DNA of 55,254 nt from Deltaproteobacteria bacterium. Its GTDB lineage: Bacteria > Bdellovibrionota > FAC87 > UBA2466. The stretch lies in NCBI GenBank assembly GCA_016196825.1, contig JACPWY010000073.1, positions 1-55,254 of the forward strand. Reading direction: 5' to 3'. The translations under genes and the position numbers were made by a program. The notes beneath the pieces are model-generated. The model was not told where the DNA came from, searched no databases, and saw nothing but the letters and a program-made list of their open reading frames with translations. This document shows, in pieces, positions 23,926 through 31,614 of this stretch; the stretch's first letter is position 1, and each line of letters begins with the position of its first letter.

Positions 23926-25086
23926 ATGAAGCCATTTTTCACAACTCTACTCTTAACTCTTCTTGGGGTGGCCTTTGTGAATCGCTGGGTGGATCCTAGC
24001 TATCACTGGAACAGTCCACTGCCGCCTCAGGGGTGGGGAGAGAAATCGCTCATCGACACCCCCTTAAGTTTCGATCAAGTTCGCTTCAAATTGAATCTGA
24101 TTGACCTCCAGGAAACGCCCGATTGGCTGATTGTTGGTTCGTCTCGGGCGAAGATCTATTCGGCCGGCATGTTCAAAGGGGCCCGGGTCTACAACGCCTC
24201 GGTGGATGGCAACTCCGTGGAAGATGTCATGGCGATCTGGCAGCGTCTCAAGGATCGCGGCAAGATCCCGAAGAGTATTCTTTTTGAGGTGGATCCCTGG
24301 AGTTATTCCCAATGGATAGAAGGAAGCGGGGATCGGATGAGGCGCCGGTTGGTGGATCGGTTCAAGCTCGCCGAGTTTCGGTCCAAGTCGCCAATCCTTG
24401 GCGGAGTCTTGGGTTTCTACAGCGAGAATGTGAACTACGCGATTGGTGAGCTCTCGGAGATAGTGAGTTTGGTCACACTGCGCGCAAGCGTAACGACCCT
24501 GCGCCACCGAGTTCGGGGCGAGTGGACGGCGTCGCCGGTGGTGGGCCCCTATCCGGAGCAGGAGGAGACGACCCAGTATGATTCCGGCCGGGTGTACTGG
24601 CGATTCGACGGATCTGAATGGCATGTGGAGAGGGGGAGAGATCTGGCCGGTGCAGTGGAAGAGGTGAAGGCCTATTTTCGCAGCGATCACTGGTCGCTCA
24701 GAAACACCATTTTCCATGACCCCGTGACCACTGATAAGTTTCGCCTGGTCTTAAAAGACATGGTGAACCAGGGCTCTCACGTGGTCATCCTTTCACCGCC
24801 CTACCACCCTTATTCCGCCGAGGAGGTGAAAGGATACCCCAAGATCCAGAAGGCGATGGAAACGTCGGCCGAAATCACCCATTCGTTGGCTACCGAGTTG
24901 GGGCTCAAAGAGTGCGACTTCACCTTCAAAACGCCCCTCTGCGAATCCCACGAGTTCGCCAACCGTAACCACCTCCAACCCGTCTGTGCCCAGAAAGTCT
25001 TGCGGGCGTGTCTCGAAAAAGAATTTTCCCTCCTAGACTTCTCAAGAGTGCCTAAGACCCCTGAACTTCTGGTTCCTGTTCGCTAG
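23926..25086 (+). CDS. SGNH-like periplasmic acyltransferase partner
   Basis: 386 residues; ATG 23926 follows the MBOAT stop by one base, so translation is coupled. An N-terminal anchor (FFTTLLLTLLGVAFVNRW) precedes the block LIVGSSRAKIYSAGMF, the G-S-S-R form of the SGNH nucleophile region seen in DltD- and AlgX-like proteins. VYNASVDGNSVEDVM follows the usual N-A/G pattern. The C-terminal HEFANRNHLQPVCAQKVLRA holds the D/N-x-x-H element (NRNH). With the MBOAT protein it should transfer acyl groups to a surface polymer. Confidence 0.8.
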   Translation: MKPFFTTLLLTLLGVAFVNRWVDPSYHWNSPLPPQGWGEKSLIDTPLSFDQVRFKLNLIDLQETPDWLIVGSSRAKIYSAGMFKGARVYNASVDGNSVEDVMAIWQRLKDRGKIPKSILFEVDPWSYSQWIEGSGDRMRRRLVDRFKLAEFRSKSPILGGVLGFYSENVNYAIGELSEIVSLVTLRASVTTLRHRVRGEWTASPVVGPYPEQEETTQYDSGRVYWRFDGSEWHVERGRDLAGAVEEVKAYFRSDHWSLRNTIFHDPVTTDKFRLVLKDMVNQGSHVVILSPPYHPYSAEEVKGYPKIQKAMETSAEITHSLATELGLKECDFTFKTPLCESHEFANRNHLQPVCAQKVLRACLEKEFSLLDFSRVPKTPELLVPVR

Positions 25087-25306
25087 TGAAATCCCCGATT
25101 GGGCAGTAGCAGGCCAGGCGACCATTCTCGAAATCGTCTGGGTCACAGAGTTTGGGGTCGACTAGCGCCAGGGCACGGCCGCTTCCGCAAGAGTGGACAC
25201 ATTCGGCGTGTGTCGGCCGACAGCCTACATAGATCCAATCGGGAATCTCCCGCGCCTGAATCGTGAATAAAAGAATTGAAAGTAAGAAAGTTTTTCCCAA
25301 GCCCAT
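25052..25306 (-). CDS. Small secreted Cys-rich protein
   Basis: 84 residues from ATG 25306 (an ATG at 25330 adds eight residues before the signal peptide). Signal peptide MGLGKTFLLSILLFTIQARE, then six Cys in the pattern C-x7-C-x3-C ... LC ... LACYC, presumably three disulfides in the periplasm or outside. No family recognised. The last 35 bases overlap the end of the convergent SGNH gene. Confidence 0.6.
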   Translation of the reverse strand: MGLGKTFLLSILLFTIQAREIPDWIYVGCRPTHAECVHSCGSGRALALVDPKLCDPDDFENGRLACYCPIGDFTSEQEPEVQGS

Positions 25307-25424
25307 TTCCGACGAGTAACAGCGGGTCATAAGGGTGTAAAGTCCTTATTTGTTCATAATGATTTGGAGGGGCAGATCCGCGTTCATTTGAAAAACGTCC
25401 TGTCCGAAAGATAGAATAGAGCCG

Positions 25425-26753
25425 TTGATTTCGCACCTAATTGACACATACTGGCCCTATATCGCCACAACCTTTGCGATTATTGCAACGTTGCTCGCCG
25501 CTGTTCAGATTATTCTCACCAAGCGGGATGTGAATGCCGCGATCGGATGGCTGGGGCTTGTGATTGTGGCGCCGGTGTTTGGGCCGATTCTCTATCTCCT
25601 TTTCGGCGTGAATAGGATTCAACGGGTCGCGAAGAAGCAACGTCCCCAGTCTGTGGCTCTGCCGTTCTTTCAGCCAATGGTGGAGGGAAATACGATTGTT
25701 CCTCTCACGCCTTCGACAGAGGCCTTTCAGACGATGCTAGCAAGCATCAATGGGGCGCGCTCGACGATCTCGTTGTGCGAGTACATTTTTGACAACGATG
25801 AGGTGGGGCGCCAGTTTCTCGACGCTCTCGTGAACGCCAAGAACCGCGGAGTGGCGGTTCGTATTTTGATCGATGCTGTTGGAGCGCGGTATTCCTTTCC
25901 CCGGATGGTGCCGCTTCTCAAACGCAGCGGCCTTCACACCGAACTTTTCATGTCGTCGCTTTTGCCGTGGCGGTTTCGCTACTTCAACTTGAGAAATCAC
26001 CGAAAAATTCTCGTGATCGATGGGCGCATCGGGTTTACGGGCGGCATGAATATTCGTTCAGATAGGGTGATCGAAGACATTCATTTTCAGGTGGAGGGGC
26101 CAGTTGTGGCCCACCTGCAGGAGGCGTTTGCACACGATTGGCTCTTCTCCACGGGAGAGGCCCTGACGGGGAGTGATTGGTTCCCAGCGATTGAAGCGCG
26201 AGGCACCGTTCCTGCTCGCGGCATTCCTGACGGGCCCGATGCCGATTTCGAGAATCTCAAGTGGGCCTACATGAATGTGATCGCGGGGGCCCGTGAGTCC
26301 ATAACCATTGCGACACCCTACTTTCTTCCCGATACCTCGCTGGTCGCCTTTCTATCGGTGGCCTCGCTGCGGGGTGTGCGAGTGACCGTCATCCTCCCCC
26401 GGCATAACAATTTACCGTTTGTCCATTGGGCGATGATGGCCCATGCGCAGCCGCTGCTGGAACATGGTGTGCGCATTCATCTCACTGAGCCGAACTTTGA
26501 CCATTCGAAGATCATGGTGGTGGATGAGAGCACAGTGATGCTTGGCTCGGCGAATTGGGATGCGAGAAGTCTGCGCCTGAATTTCGAATTCAACCTGGAG
26601 TGTGTCGACCGCGCTCTAGCCCGATCGCTTACCGATCTTCTTCAGACAAAGCTCACGAAGAGCCGGGAAATCACACTCGACCAGATCTCGCGCCGCCCGA
26701 TCTGGGTGCGACTGCGCGACTCCTCGGCTCGGTTACTCTCACCGTATCTTTAG
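25425..26753 (+). CDS. cls: Cardiolipin synthase (phospholipase D family)
   Basis: 442 residues with a TTG start at 25425. Two N-terminal membrane helices (YIATTFAIIATLLAAVQIIL, GWLGLVIVAPVFGPILYLLF) with the typical 'NRIQR' exit. Two HKD motifs: NHRKILVIDGRIGFTGGMN and FDHSKIMVVDESTVMLGSAN. Length and order match bacterial ClsA-type enzymes that condense two phosphatidylglycerols. No SD is obvious; GATAGA lies about 15 bases upstream. Stand-alone gene. Confidence 0.9.
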   Translation: MISHLIDTYWPYIATTFAIIATLLAAVQIILTKRDVNAAIGWLGLVIVAPVFGPILYLLFGVNRIQRVAKKQRPQSVALPFFQPMVEGNTIVPLTPSTEAFQTMLASINGARSTISLCEYIFDNDEVGRQFLDALVNAKNRGVAVRILIDAVGARYSFPRMVPLLKRSGLHTELFMSSLLPWRFRYFNLRNHRKILVIDGRIGFTGGMNIRSDRVIEDIHFQVEGPVVAHLQEAFAHDWLFSTGEALTGSDWFPAIEARGTVPARGIPDGPDADFENLKWAYMNVIAGARESITIATPYFLPDTSLVAFLSVASLRGVRVTVILPRHNNLPFVHWAMMAHAQPLLEHGVRIHLTEPNFDHSKIMVVDESTVMLGSANWDARSLRLNFEFNLECVDRALARSLTDLLQTKLTKSREITLDQISRRPIWVRLRDSSARLLSPYL

Positions 26754-26759
26754 GATAGA

Positions 26760-27296
26760 CTAAGCATCCAGCCGGCCTGCAGCCGAGAGGTCGCCCCAGC
26801 CGTAGGCGGTTTCGGGGAGGTGTTTGCCGCCAACGTTCTGGTCGCGTTCGAGAACAGCCTTTCCGCCCATGGACTCATAGAACGTCCGGTACGGATTAGC
26901 GTCGAGTGACCAGACCATGGCGGTCTTAAGATTTTTGCTTCGGAGCTCTTCGAGTGAGCGTTGAAAGAGCTGAGCGCCGATCCCTTGGCCCTGATATTCC
27001 TTGTCGACGTAGATCGCATAGACCTCGCCCTCAAACGGGGTGCCTTCGGTGCGATTTTTTCCGCCGGATGAAAATCCCACAATGCGTCCTGTCTCGGTCA
27101 CGGCCACCACGACGTGCCAGTGGGGGCGATTCTCCTTCAGAATGCGTGCCCACATGGCCGCGCGATCTTCATAGTTTAAACCGTCGAGAAAATCCTGTGG
27201 CACAATGCCTGCGTAGGTCGAGCGCCAGGTGTCGACGTGCACACGCGCCATTTCGCGCGTGTCTTCCGCGGTGGCTTTGCGAATCGAGATCGCCAC
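26760..27296 (-). CDS. GNAT-family N-acetyltransferase
   Basis: 178 residues, GTG start at 27296. Motif A VYAIYVDKEYQGQGIGAQLF (Q-x-x-G-x-G for CoA) and the C-terminal NPYRTFYESMGGKAVLERDQ are standard GNAT. The start region ISIRKATAEDTREMARVHVD WRSTYAGIVP resembles the RimI/YuaI-like subgroup with unknown small substrates. It follows the small secreted-protein gene by three bases, suggesting one transcript. Confidence 0.9.
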   Translation of the reverse strand: MAISIRKATAEDTREMARVHVDTWRSTYAGIVPQDFLDGLNYEDRAAMWARILKENRPHWHVVVAVTETGRIVGFSSGGKNRTEGTPFEGEVYAIYVDKEYQGQGIGAQLFQRSLEELRSKNLKTAMVWSLDANPYRTFYESMGGKAVLERDQNVGGKHLPETAYGWGDLSAAGRLDA

Positions 27297-27299
27297 AGT

Positions 27300-27560
27300 C
27301 TACTCACCGCTTTCGAGTTTTTTCACGCGCGCCTCGAGTGCGGCAATCGCCTGCTTCTGGGTTTGGACTGTGTTTTCGAGCGCCTCAACGTCCTGCTCTG
27401 ACGCTACGTAGGTCGGTTGGTCGAGAAAGGAGCACGTGTAGCTGTTGGCCTGGGGAACGTAAGTCCAGTAGCTGCAGCCACGAATGAAGACGGAAGAGTC
27501 GGCTTGGGCGCCAAAGACTGATGCGGCCAGCCCAAAACAGACGGCGAAGAGTGATTTCAT
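27300..27560 (-). CDS. Small exported protein with C-terminal coiled coil
   Basis: 86 residues from ATG 27560 with an AGGGGGCC SD. Signal peptide MKSLFAVCFGLAASVFGAQA, a middle with two Cys (FIRGCSYWTYVPQANSYTC) likely disulfide-bonded, and a heptad-like coiled coil (VEALENTVQTQKQAIAALEA). No family recognised. Divergent from the pseudouridine synthase gene, with the two starts 31 bases apart. Confidence 0.7.
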   Translation of the reverse strand: MKSLFAVCFGLAASVFGAQADSSVFIRGCSYWTYVPQANSYTCSFLDQPTYVASEQDVEALENTVQTQKQAIAALEARVKKLESGE

Positions 27561-27591
27561 GTTGGCCCCCTTTATGGCATAAGTGTGCCCC

Positions 27592-28248
27592 ATGTCGCTG
27601 CCTCTGGAAAGATTGATAGTGTTTGAAAATGACGCGTTCATTGTCATGGACAAGCCTGCAGGCTGGCTTTCCGTTGCGGGGCGGGGGGCCAAACCGACCG
27701 ATTGCCTCTTGCATCATATGACGCAAGCCCGTGGCACCCAGTTTTGGCCGGTCCATCGTCTCGATCAACCCGTTTCGGGGCTCATTCTTTATGCGAAAAA
27801 TGCCGCGGCCCACCGGCTCGGCAATAGCTGGTTTGAGGGGCGACACGTGGGAAAAACCTACGAGGCCTGGTCGGAGGGAGTAGAATTCCCTAAAACTGGC
27901 GCCACATTCACATGGAGCCACAAGATTCTCCGAGGCAAGAAGCGCGCTTATGAGCACGCGATAGGAAAGGTCGCGATCACGCACGCGCAATTTCTAGGCG
28001 AGACAAACGGAGTCGGGCGCTGGGAGCTCAAGCCCGAGACGGGACGCTCACACCAACTTCGCTTTCAGCTTTCCAAGGCCGGCTTTCCGATCTGCGGTGA
28101 CGCACTTTATGGTGCGAAGACGCCCCAACCCGAAGGAACGATCCAGCTGCGCGCGTGTCGTCTGGATTTTTCGAAGGTCGAGGGCGATCGGGCCGGGCTG
28201 CCCACTGCGCTCGAGGTCACAGGAATCGCCGAACAATCCGCAGGATAA
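27592..28248 (+). CDS. RluA-family pseudouridine synthase
   Basis: 218 residues from ATG 27592 (GTG at 27583 is possible). The catalytic motif WPVHRLDQPVSGLILYAKNA (HRLD, catalytic Asp) identifies the RluA/RsuA superfamily. FIVMDKPAGWLSVAGRG at the N-terminus and ELKPETGRSHQLRFQLS with FPICGDALYG towards the C-terminus match the RluA group. No S4 domain. It isomerises a uridine in rRNA or tRNA; which one cannot be told. Confidence 0.9.
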   Translation: MSLPLERLIVFENDAFIVMDKPAGWLSVAGRGAKPTDCLLHHMTQARGTQFWPVHRLDQPVSGLILYAKNAAAHRLGNSWFEGRHVGKTYEAWSEGVEFPKTGATFTWSHKILRGKKRAYEHAIGKVAITHAQFLGETNGVGRWELKPETGRSHQLRFQLSKAGFPICGDALYGAKTPQPEGTIQLRACRLDFSKVEGDRAGLPTALEVTGIAEQSAG

Positions 28249-28290
28249 CGGTCGTGGTTTTCCAAAGGGGGTCACGATAGAATCTTGTGC

Positions 28291-30018
28291 GTGCGTGTCT
28301 GCTTCGCTATCGCTCTCATTCTTATTCTTTGTCGCTGCGCAACCCAACACCAGCCGCAGGTCTTTGCCCCCTATTTTGCGTTTCAGCCGGAGACCAAGTT
28401 CTCGCCCAAACATGTTTATGAGATCCGGGATTTCGAGGGACGGGAATCACTGAGTCAGTTGCAGAAAAAGCGCCTCTCCGATCTCTACACGCTCGAGTAT
28501 TCCACTACCCGTTCGGAGCCGCGAAAAGTATTTCTGAAAGCCCAATTGGATCGGCTGCACCCCGATGTCATCGGAGCGGAGGAAGAGGTCCGCATGGTCT
28601 CCGAGAAAAACAGGAAGAAAAGTCAGCCCGCCAAGAAGGATGAGGAGGCGCTCTCTGATCCCGAGATCAAGATGAGGTTCATGGAGGCTCAGTCTCTTTG
28701 GAACAAGGACTTGAACGCCGAAGCGGTCGAGGCCCTGCTGCCGCTCCGTGAGGCCCCTCTCAGTGACGCTGGCATGCTGAAAGTGGAATATCTCTTTTTC
28801 CGCATCCAGCTCGAGCAGGGTGATCTGCCGACGGCGACAGAGAGCTATGAAAAGATCCGAAGTATCAACAAGTGCGGCTTTGAGGCCACGCAGGCCGCAC
28901 TCCTTTTGTCGCTCAGGAATTTTGGCGATGGAAATTCCGACGAGGCCTATCGGACCTTCTCCAAGCAGTGCGACGACGAGGCGGCCACCGTAAATCGTCG
29001 AGACTATTGGCTCGCCCGCTTCACCAAGGATGAAGAGGAGCGCAAGCTCAGACTTCTCAAGCTCGCCCAGAAGCAGTACCCCGATTATTACACTCTCATG
29101 GCGCGCACACTGTCTAGTGTCCCCCTGGAACGGCCTGAGCCGGCCACGGCCCAAAGGCCGTACCTAGCTGAGATGCTCTCCGTTTCGGGCGAAATGCACC
29201 GGCTTCTCTCAAAGGCCGAGGAATGCCTCGCGAACAATCTTAAACGGGATGCCTCGGTCTATCTCACGCGCGTGAGCCAAATCCTGCGAGATGACAATGA
29301 CAGCGATGATCTCTGGGTGTCTCTGTACGCCGCCTCGCTCTTTGAGGCCGCGGGGAATCACCTTGAGGCGATGAAGATCTACAACTGGCTCCCCGGAATC
29401 GTTCCGGAGAAGGCGCGCGATCTGCTTTCGAATCCCGATCTCGTGCGCGAGATGTTTCCGACGCCCTTTCAAGCGAAGGTGGAGTGGCTCGCGCAGACCT
29501 GGCAGGTGGATCCCGATCTTGTTTTTTCTCTGATGCGGCAGGAGAGCGCTTTCAATCCAGCCGCTGTGTCGAGCGCCGACGCCAGGGGCCTCATGCAGCT
29601 CATGCCATTTCTGGCGAAGTTTCTCGCCAAGCGGTGGAAGTATGAAGAGTACTACCACCCCAAGCATCTCCTCAACGCCGAGGAGAACCTGAAGCTCGCA
29701 ATATTCCACCTACACCAGTTGCAGGAGCTGGTGCCACATATTGCACTCATGGCCGCGAGCTATAATGCCGGCGTTCAGCGCACCACTAACTGGTGGAAGA
29801 AGTTTGGCCAATACCCGCTCGATGTGTTCACCGAGCTAATCCCCATTCTGGAGACCCGCAACTACGTGAAGTATGTGCTGAGGAATTTTTGCTACTACAA
29901 GGCGCAGAGGCTGGGGAAGGTTGACTTAGCTAACCAATTCTCGATGGCGCTGCCGGCTATTCCGGGGGGAGTCCCTATCGAAGAGGTGGAAAAAGAAAGC
30001 CCCCAGGGAAATCCCTGA
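28291..30018 (+). CDS. Soluble lytic murein transglycosylase (Slt family), lipoprotein-like
   Basis: 575 residues from GTG 28291 (TTG 28285 also possible). N-terminal hydrophobic segment MRVCFAIALILILCRCAT may be a lipoprotein signal, though the residues before Cys (LCRC) are not the standard lipobox. A long helical superhelix-like region (about 90-400) precedes the SLT domain: the catalytic Glu is about residue 418 in MRQESAFNPAAVSSADARGL, followed by MQLMP, AASYNAGVQRT and ETRNYVKYVLRN. It cleaves peptidoglycan between MurNAc and GlcNAc with 1,6-anhydro ends. A terminator overlaps the stop codon. Confidence 0.9.
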   Translation: MRVCFAIALILILCRCATQHQPQVFAPYFAFQPETKFSPKHVYEIRDFEGRESLSQLQKKRLSDLYTLEYSTTRSEPRKVFLKAQLDRLHPDVIGAEEEVRMVSEKNRKKSQPAKKDEEALSDPEIKMRFMEAQSLWNKDLNAEAVEALLPLREAPLSDAGMLKVEYLFFRIQLEQGDLPTATESYEKIRSINKCGFEATQAALLLSLRNFGDGNSDEAYRTFSKQCDDEAATVNRRDYWLARFTKDEEERKLRLLKLAQKQYPDYYTLMARTLSSVPLERPEPATAQRPYLAEMLSVSGEMHRLLSKAEECLANNLKRDASVYLTRVSQILRDDNDSDDLWVSLYAASLFEAAGNHLEAMKIYNWLPGIVPEKARDLLSNPDLVREMFPTPFQAKVEWLAQTWQVDPDLVFSLMRQESAFNPAAVSSADARGLMQLMPFLAKFLAKRWKYEEYYHPKHLLNAEENLKLAIFHLHQLQELVPHIALMAASYNAGVQRTTNWWKKFGQYPLDVFTELIPILETRNYVKYVLRNFCYYKAQRLGKVDLANQFSMALPAIPGGVPIEEVEKESPQGNP

Positions 30019-30026
30019 GGGGCTTT
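29996..30026 (+). terminator. Rho-independent-like terminator after the transglycosylase gene
   Basis: AAAGCCCC-c-AGGG, loop AAAT, CCCT-ga-GGGGCTTT: a 12-bp stem with a small interior bulge, ending in CTTT. It includes the TGA at 30016-30018. The T-run is short. Confidence 0.6.
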
Positions 30027-30036
30027 CTAACATCTC

Positions 30037-30076
30037 ACGGAGGTGAGATTCCCTATTAAGGAAACCTCACCTCCGT
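30037..30076. repeat. Inverted repeat, 11-bp arms
   Basis: ACGGAGGTGAG at 30037-30047 and CTCACCTCCGT at 30066-30076, loop of 18 bases. It lies right behind the terminator hairpin. The role is unknown; it may be a second transcription barrier or part of a mobile repeat. Confidence 0.6.
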
Positions 30077-30163
30077 ACTAGGTCCAAAGTTTGCCATAGC
30101 ACCACCCCCTTTCATGGAGGGCTTTTGCCCTCACGAGCCACCAGGGGCGTGACTCAATGATTC

Positions 30164-30272
30164 TATTTTACCAGGAAGCCCCGACACACTCTATCCCCTT
30201 TAAAAACTTAATAATACCGACTATTTACATGCTGTGTCGGGGTCTATTTACGCTTTGAATCATGGTAAAATA
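30164..30272. repeat. Nested inverted repeats in the 352-bp gap before the TadC gene
   Basis: TATTTTACCA (30164-30173) pairs with TGGTAAAATA (30263-30272), and within it CCCCGACACA (30179-30188) with TGTGTCGGGG (30233-30242); both are perfect 10-bp arms. A smaller hairpin, GAGGGC-TTTT-GCCCTC, precedes it near 30117-30132. The gap 30019-30370 holds no ORF I can support. The structure could be an ncRNA, a decayed MITE or a regulatory leader for the downstream operon, whose first gene starts 98 bases further on. Confidence 0.5.
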
Positions 30273-30370
30273 ACAGGGAGGGTCTGACTTCCATTTCTCG
30301 CATCTAAGTATTTAAGTTTTTAGGCTTTTTTTCCGACAAGTTCGTACAGGACTTTGTCTAAGGAGGAGCC

Positions 30371-31255
30371 TTGATTCTGGCCGTACTCGGAAGTCTGGTG
30401 ATGGGGGGTGGAGCGTTCTACGTGGGGTGGAATCTGTTCTCCGGTGAACTTGAGGCCTCGGCCGCAAGTCGCCTGGAGCAACAGAAGAAAAAGACCTCCA
30501 ATGCCCTGCTCAAACTCTCTCGTCCGCTGTTCCACGCGCTCGTTCTGCCCTACTCAATTCGACTTAAGAACGAAAACTGGAAGAAAAAGCAGAAGCGCCT
30601 GATCGTTTCGGCGGGTCTTGAAGAGGAGATCGACGCCGAAGAGCTCATGGCTTTCAAAATCTTCCTTGGGTTCCTTGTTCCAATCGCCTTTGCCATCTTC
30701 ATGAAGGTCAATGGCTCGGCGCCCCCTTGGTGGTTGTTGGGGACGATGGTGATTGGCGGCTTCATGTATCCTTCAGTCTGGGTGAGTGGTAGCCGTGGCC
30801 GGCGCCATGAGGAGATTCGGCTGCAGATGCCGTTTGTCATCGACCTTCTCACTCTTTCGACCGAGGCTGGCCTTGATTTCATCGGCGCGCTCCAGAAGGT
30901 CGTGGAGAAGACACGCTCGGGGCCGTTGGTGAATGAAATTGAACGGATGCTCCAGGAGATCCAACTCGGCACGACCCGAGGTGATTCGCTCCGCAATTTG
31001 GGTTGGCGCATTGATCTCCAGGAGATCTCATCGCTCGTGGCGGTACTTGTGACGGCGGACCAGATGGGTAGCCCCTTGGGCGGGGTGCTGCGTGTGCAGT
31101 CGGAGCTTATCCGGACCCAGCGGTTTGTGAATGCCGAGAAACGCGGAGCAGCTGCGTCGCAGAAGCTGCTCTTTCCGCTCATCTTCTTCATCATGCCAGC
31201 GGTTTTCATCATGATCTTTGGGCCGGTGATCTTAGGCTTCTTGGGGGTGAAATGA
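30371..31255 (+). CDS. TadC-like type II/IV secretion F-family membrane protein
   Basis: 294 residues; TTG start at 30371 with AAGGAGG at 30360-30366. An N-terminal TM (ILAVLGSLVMGGGAFYVGWN), two central TM segments (LGFLVPIAFAIFMKV, WWLLGTMVIGGFMYPSVWVS), the GspF/TadC cytoplasmic domain (QMPFVIDLLTLSTEAGLDFI, ALQKVVEKTRSG, LQEISSLVAVLVTADQMGSP) and a C-terminal TM (LIFFIMPAVFIMIFGPVILG). In Tad pili TadB and TadC form the platform; no TadA ATPase, TadB or Flp pilin is in the window, so it may be an orphan or the rest lies elsewhere. First gene of a run to 39783. Confidence 0.85.
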   Translation: MILAVLGSLVMGGGAFYVGWNLFSGELEASAASRLEQQKKKTSNALLKLSRPLFHALVLPYSIRLKNENWKKKQKRLIVSAGLEEEIDAEELMAFKIFLGFLVPIAFAIFMKVNGSAPPWWLLGTMVIGGFMYPSVWVSGSRGRRHEEIRLQMPFVIDLLTLSTEAGLDFIGALQKVVEKTRSGPLVNEIERMLQEIQLGTTRGDSLRNLGWRIDLQEISSLVAVLVTADQMGSPLGGVLRVQSELIRTQRFVNAEKRGAAASQKLLFPLIFFIMPAVFIMIFGPVILGFLGVK

Positions 31256-31614
31256 GGGTGACGGCTCTTAGAATCGATGGGAAACCGGCGCTCGATCGCA
31301 TTTCGGTCGCGACCCATTTCTGGTCGCGTTTCTTGGGTCTGATGGGGCGAGCGGCGCTACCCGAGGGTGAAGGGATCTTTTTCCCACGCTGCAATTCCAT
31401 TCACACCTTCTTCATGCGCTTTCCGATTGATGTGGTCTTTGTAACCCAGACCGGGCGTGTGGAATTGGTGATGAGTGCCTTGCCACCGTGGCGATTTGTC
31501 TGGCCGCGCCTGGGGGCGTCGCATGTTTTGGAGCTGAAGGCAGAAAGTGCGGAGAGCCTGGGGATTGCCCCGGGTGTTCGTTTAGAGGGAGACGGGCTGT
31601 TTCATGCGAGTTGA
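31252..31614 (+). CDS. DUF192 protein
   Basis: 120 residues; the start overlaps the TadC-like stop (ATGA). The DUF192 signature is complete: SRFLGLMGRAALPEGEGIFF, then NSIHTFFMRFPIDVVFV, then HVLELKAESAESLGIAPG. The family is a small beta-fold, usually periplasmic; this one lacks a signal peptide. Its function is unknown. A position between TadC and FHA genes is common in this group, to my recollection. Confidence 0.9.
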   Translation: MRVTALRIDGKPALDRISVATHFWSRFLGLMGRAALPEGEGIFFPRCNSIHTFFMRFPIDVVFVTQTGRVELVMSALPPWRFVWPRLGASHVLELKAESAESLGIAPGVRLEGDGLFHAS

